Source of the DNA: Roridomyces roridus
Taxonomy: Eukaryota; Basidiomycota; Agaricomycetes; Agaricales; Mycenaceae
DNA length: 64,000 nt
Assembly: GCA_029378245.1 (NCBI GenBank)
Contig: JARKIF010000015.1
Location: 434,001-498,000, forward strand
Direction of reading: 5' to 3'
The position numbers and the translations under genes were made by a program. Numbering within the stretch: the stretch's first letter is position 1; each line of letters starts with the position of its first letter. A model generated the notes under the pieces. It was not told the origin of the DNA, made no database searches, and saw only the letters and a list, made by a program, of their open reading frames with translations. Shown here piece by piece: positions 60,197 through 64,000 of this stretch.

Positions 60197-62032
60197 GGGC
60201 GGCAAGGGATGAGAGCCCAAGTCAGAGGAAGGCACACAGCCTTGACGTCTTACGCGAGAGCACACAGCCGACGCTTGGCAGCGACGACCATATTCAGTTT
60301 AGTCCACTGAGATCCAGTCATATTGACTATAATACGAAGATATGTACACGACTATCCCGTGTAGCCGAGTCTCGGAAGGGGTAAGGTTGAGCATACTAGA
60401 TGGAATGAACGAGCAAAATAGCCTCACAAGGTGGACATGCAGAGATGGCACGCAGCGTTCACCACCGGTGACTGACACTGAGACAAAGTGGAAATCCCCG
60501 TACGAAAGACAGTAACGAGAGCGTCATAAGACCACCAGTCGGGTCCAGTTGCCGGAACGACTAGAGTCTCATCGAGAAAGCTGTCGGACAGGAGTGTCGG
60601 TGCTGTAACGTGCGACTCGGAGGTGGCATGGAGAATCTTGAAAGCGCTCGGGCATCCGCAGGGACGACGGGCTGGACGCCGTCGACGAAGACCTGAGTCA
60701 CGACGGCAGCCGCATGGCAACACACAGACGCCGGATACAGGGCTGAGAGAGAGAGGGAGGGGAGGGTAGGGTAGATCCGGTACGCGCTGCTACCTCGCTA
60801 TCCCGAGTGCAACGCCATAAACAATTCAGAGGGAATGCCTCGGATACAGTTTTCTGGTCCCTGGACTGCTGGGTTTTTCATTGTGCTGGCGATAGACAGC
60901 GATAGACATTGGGCTGGGCGGCGAGGGAAAAGCGGTCTCACGAGGTGGTGGATGCATTAGAAGCGAGAGGGGCGTTCAGGGATGTGTGTGCTGGAGAGCG
61001 AGAGGGCCATGAGACATGGATGTGGCACGACGGATGAAAGCAAGCGAGAAGGCCGGATCAAATCATCCGCGCCTCCTCCTCCGCTCAGCTGGCGCATCAT
61101 TGATCAGATCAACAGCAGCCGAAGCCTGGTGTCATCACGACGAGCTCCACCGACCATCACACACACTGCTAGCTTCCATCGCCCATGGACGCCCGCGTTT
61201 GATGGATACCAATGCTCCAAGACCGGGCACACAGGGGCACACAGAACTTGAGGGGAAGGCACGGCAGATTCCTCATGGGCCCGTGGTGTCAATGACTTGT
61301 TGGCGACAACTCGTTCTCGAGGTAGCCATCCCGCGGCGCCAGCTCTGCCCACGCTACTTCCCGCAATCGACCCCCGTCCATCGGCGTTCTTGAGCAAGAG
61401 CACGGTCAATGTGTGGCTCCTTATCGATTATCAGCGACGATCTTGCGCCCACCCCTCTTCTTGCCTTCGTCGTCGGCTGGAGCCTGCCCTCAAGCTCTCA
61501 CTCGGACGCCCCTCCGTCCTAGTACCCCTGTCTTATCAGCAGCTTGGATGTCGTCTTGGACTCGACATGTGCTTATCATGGTGGTATGCCCTCCCTCGTT
61601 GCCAAGCTTCCTAACGCTGACGTTGATCCTCATAGGCTCTCGGTGACTCCACCGGTCGCAGGAAGGATGGCATCCGCGCTTTCTTGAGGCGGTAGTCGAT
61701 GATGACGCGGAGGTGGGCACTCTGAAAGACGGGCATCTCAGATCCTCGCGCGTGGCGGCTTCCGAGCCTTCCAGTCTTTCCAACGTCGAGGGATTTGTAT
61801 GGGCATTGCACATCGGGTAGAGGTGCGTCTCCTCTCTCAAATGACCACGATATGCTGGGTGCCGCTCGTTGTGGATGATTCGGCCCGTATTGACAGTGAA
61901 TCGCGCCGCCTTTGTTGATTTCTCGGCTCATTGTCGCGTTAGAAGCTTGTACTACTGGAAGGCACGATGCGATATTCACTTCGACTTCTGTATTCATGTA
62001 CTCGATCGAATCTCTGTTGTTTCGTCCCCGTA
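60197..62032. other. Intergenic
   Basis: 1.8 kb without a recognised gene. Contains a partial copy of the 55216-55330 segment at 60985-61080. Confidence 0.45.
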
Positions 62033-62958
62033 TCACGCCAATGCCGCCTTCAGCACACCCCAACCCATCTTCAAGTTCTCGACTTTAGCACGGAACGCGT
62101 TCTCGACAGCACCACCATCATCCACCGCGTTCTCAAAGACACCCGTCTCGCGCCGCATCAAAACCAACCACACGCAAGTAGCCTGTCCCTGCGCCTGCCC
62201 GTATTCGAGACCGTCGAGCATGCCGTTCAGACTCCGGACGCTCCGGGTTAGGACTTTGCTGCGCGCGAGGGGCATGTCTTTGATCGTTTCTTGGAGCGCG
62301 GTGAGGGATTCGCGGATGTTTTCGATTGTGGCGAGTACCGTGGCGGGATGAGTGATAGGGACTGAGATGGCGGTGGCGGTGGTCACGGAGACTGGGACTG
62401 GAGAGTGAGATATGGACGGCGTAGGTGCGGTAGCATGCGTAGACGTGGCGGGCGTGGTCAATCGGAAAGCGGCTGGGAAGTAGGTTCGGGATGAATACGA
62501 TAAAGACCGATCGTAGATAGACACGCACCTTGGCCAGCAACGGATTCCTTTATTCCTCCATCGACGCGGGTGGACGCTGCGCGGCGTTTGGTCGTGGGTT
62601 TTCTGGCGACTTTTACCACGAGGTCGCCGACTTCTTCGAGCCACGAGTTGGAGCAGCCACTTTTCTTGTCGGCGCAACGGAGACAAGGGCGTTTGTCGGT
62701 TTTTTCGCAGAGCGTCTGGCTGGCGATGCATTCCTCGCACTTCTAATCTTGGCCGAGGGCTGTAAGTTTCGTGTCTCCTAGGACGTGAGGAGGGGAAGAC
62801 GTGCATTCTTGAAGTATTCGGGTGGATCGCGGGGTTGTGGGCGGCCAGGGCCTCGCGAGGCAGTGGCTGAATTCTTATCCTGCGCGTCGTTACTCGTCTG
62901 TGCGGTAGACAGGACAGCAAAGTTTGGGTGGGCGAACCTTCTCCCTCAAGACGGGCAT
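62033..62958 (-). CDS. Single-cluster cysteine protein (paralog B)
   Basis: Exons 62958-62938, 62897-62805, 62742-62529 and 62472-62033 give 768 nt, 255 aa. After MPVLREK and a 40-bp intron, the next exon has an AT-hook-like SRGPGRPQPRDP and ends PEYFKN, in the place of the YFD motif of paralogs A and C. The following intron must start GCACGT to keep the frame (GC-AG). The cluster is CEECIASQTLC, x7, then CLRCADKKSGC: the Zn2Cys6 spacing with a shorter middle loop. The remainder is a T/P-rich linker and two predicted helices (TIENIRESLTALQETIKD and the C-terminus). Divergent from paralog C across a 485-bp spacer. Function unknown. Confidence 0.68.
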
Positions 62959-63443
62959 GGTGGTGAATAGAAGAAGGACGCGACTTGCCCCGCTTACCAA
63001 ACCTTCCGATTGGCAATCTGGGTGGGCGCTAATTTACTGAATATGGATCGTCGTTGGCAGTTCATCAACCTTCTCCTTCTTTACTAATGATCCAGGTCTA
63101 AATGCCTCGAGGTGACGATCTAGACTCCGACGCTGGCAGTTGTTCTGAAACAGTCGGAGTTGGCTATTTATTACCTGGGAGGATTGTTCAAAACTGGGCT
63201 CGAGAAAGTGCAGAAGCCGCGAAAAAAAAATGGCAGAATATAGTTGCCCAGATGGCCGCGGGCGGGCGTACAAACGTCAAAATGCGTGCCACCTCGTGCC
63301 ATCAAACACTAACGGGAGAAGCTTCAGGGAAGAAGACGAGCTCAACTCCATCAAACGCGTGTCGTCGAACGTCGGGCATAGACCGCCTCGTCTCTTGCCG
63401 TAACGTAATTTTTTTCGTCGATCCTCCCCTATCCTCCCCCACC
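62959..63443. promoter_or_regulatory. Shared divergent promoter region of paralogs B and C
   Basis: 485 bp between two start codons in opposite directions. No TATA box is evident and no coding is supported. Confidence 0.45.
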
Positions 63444-64000
63444 ATGTTGCCCAGTCTCCCAGCTCACACTGAAAATCCTCCAACGAGCCTCCCAGTCGAT
63501 TCCCGGCCTTTATCCAAAAAACAGGCGCGCCGAGTTCCTGTTGGGTTGGGTGTCTACTTTGACAAGGCGCGTCAAAATCCGTGTCGTTCCCCGTGTTCGG
63601 AGGATGTTGATCTTCTGTTCTGCTCTAGCCATGCAGCAAATGCGCGAAAAACTCACGGCCGTGCGAGCGTTACGGGCGTCCCAAGCCCAATGCGAGCTGC
63701 TTACGTTGCGCCGTTCTCAGGGAAAACTGCTCGAATTTCCCACTAAACCGTCCCTCAACCACGAGGAGGAAGTCTCGTATTGCCGCGACATCCGGCGCTC
63801 AGAGTCGAGAGCGTCTGTATATCACGCTCCCCGCCCGGCCTCAGCCAAGTTCAAGTGCAGGACCAGAGCGACTTTCTATCACGCTACCCGCGCCCGCATT
63901 GGAGTTCCACGATGCTGCTATGACTGCGACCCGTACGTCCCGCCGTCTCCCCCACTTGCAGCCATGTTCTCATCGCTGTTAGCCTCGCTCCCAACCGATC
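63444..64000 (+). CDS. Cysteine-cluster protein (paralog C), cut by window edge
   Basis: Exons 63444-63566, 63629-63932 and 63983 onward. The start MLPSLPAHTENPPTSLPVDS leads to VPVGLGVYFDK, then an intron whose only frame-keeping donor is GCGCGT (GC-AG, acceptor GCTCTAG). The cluster reads CSKCAKNSRPC, x12, CLRCAVLRENC, closest to cluster 2 of paralog A (CGRCTRNSRPC). ERLYITLP and ERLSITLP repeats and ALEFHDAAMTAT follow, matching A's ERLCIKLP/ERLTIKLP and ALEFHDAG, with an intron in the same place. So C is a close relative of A that lacks, or has lost, one cluster. The 3' end is outside the window. Confidence 0.68.

Noticed and set aside
1..64000. CRISPR arrays, operons, Shine-Dalgarno sites
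   Set aside because: Spliced eukaryotic genes throughout; no spaced direct-repeat array of CRISPR type was seen.

Overview
The window reads as nuclear DNA of a filamentous basidiomycete, most likely a mushroom-forming agaricomycete with an expanded, transposon-rich genome. Evidence: short GT-AG introns of about 45-60 bp in nearly every gene, a secreted copper-radical (glyoxal) oxidase, a P450 with eleven exons, lineage-expanded F-box, BTB and armadillo-type families, and Plavaka-, CACTA-, hAT- and Copia-type transposons. The genus cannot be fixed from sequence alone; a Mycena-like fungus is a guess.

Layout. 1-2.8 kb: repeats only. 2.8-5.9 kb: an F-box gene killed by a solo LTR. 7.9-9.9 kb: intact glyoxal oxidase. 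10.2-11.5 kb: F-box and conserved hypothetical exons. 12.5-13.1 kb: small secreted cysteine-rich protein. 13.3-15.4 kb: intact P450. 16.4-16.7 kb: hAT MITE. 16.9-18.7 kb: decayed armadillo-type gene. 19.1-25.9 kb: an F-box gene with a complete 5.2-kb CACTA-like transposon inside codon 25-26. 26.0-31.3 kb: three nested or adjacent inverted-repeat elements, one a foldback with a minisatellite. 31.6-32.9 kb: SHO1 osmosensor. 33.9-36.3 kb: flavin monooxygenase. 36.3-37.4 kb: 5'-truncated NmrA-like gene. 37.8-39.4 kb: BTB gene split by a 519-bp element carrying a 31-nt poly-G tract. 40.7-41.7 kb: GGCGC-rich inverted-repeat element. 41.9-45.3 kb: second solo LTR joined to the C-terminal half of a Plavaka-type transposase. 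45.3-47.0 kb: a DUF6698-like gene. 47.2-50.4 kb: complete-ended but internally deleted hAT. 51.2-52.9 kb: truncated Copia. 55.5-57.1, 62.0-63.0 and 63.4-64.0 kb: three paralogs of a cysteine-cluster family. 58.3-60.2 kb: intact armadillo-type gene.

The clearest biology is a contrast. Apparently single-copy metabolic or signalling genes (glyoxal oxidase, P450, SHO1) are intact, while members of expanded families (F-box twice, BTB once) carry transposons whose target-site duplications can be read and whose removal restores the frame. The most novel item is the cysteine-cluster family at the right end: each copy has one or two C-x2-C-x6-C-x(7-12)-C-x2-C-x6-C clusters (the Zn2Cys6 spacing, but not very basic), each preceded by a Y-F motif and an intron at the same place; two of those introns appear to use GC-AG splice sites.

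All intron calls are from reading frames and splice consensus by eye. Where exon lengths sum to a multiple of three this is stated.
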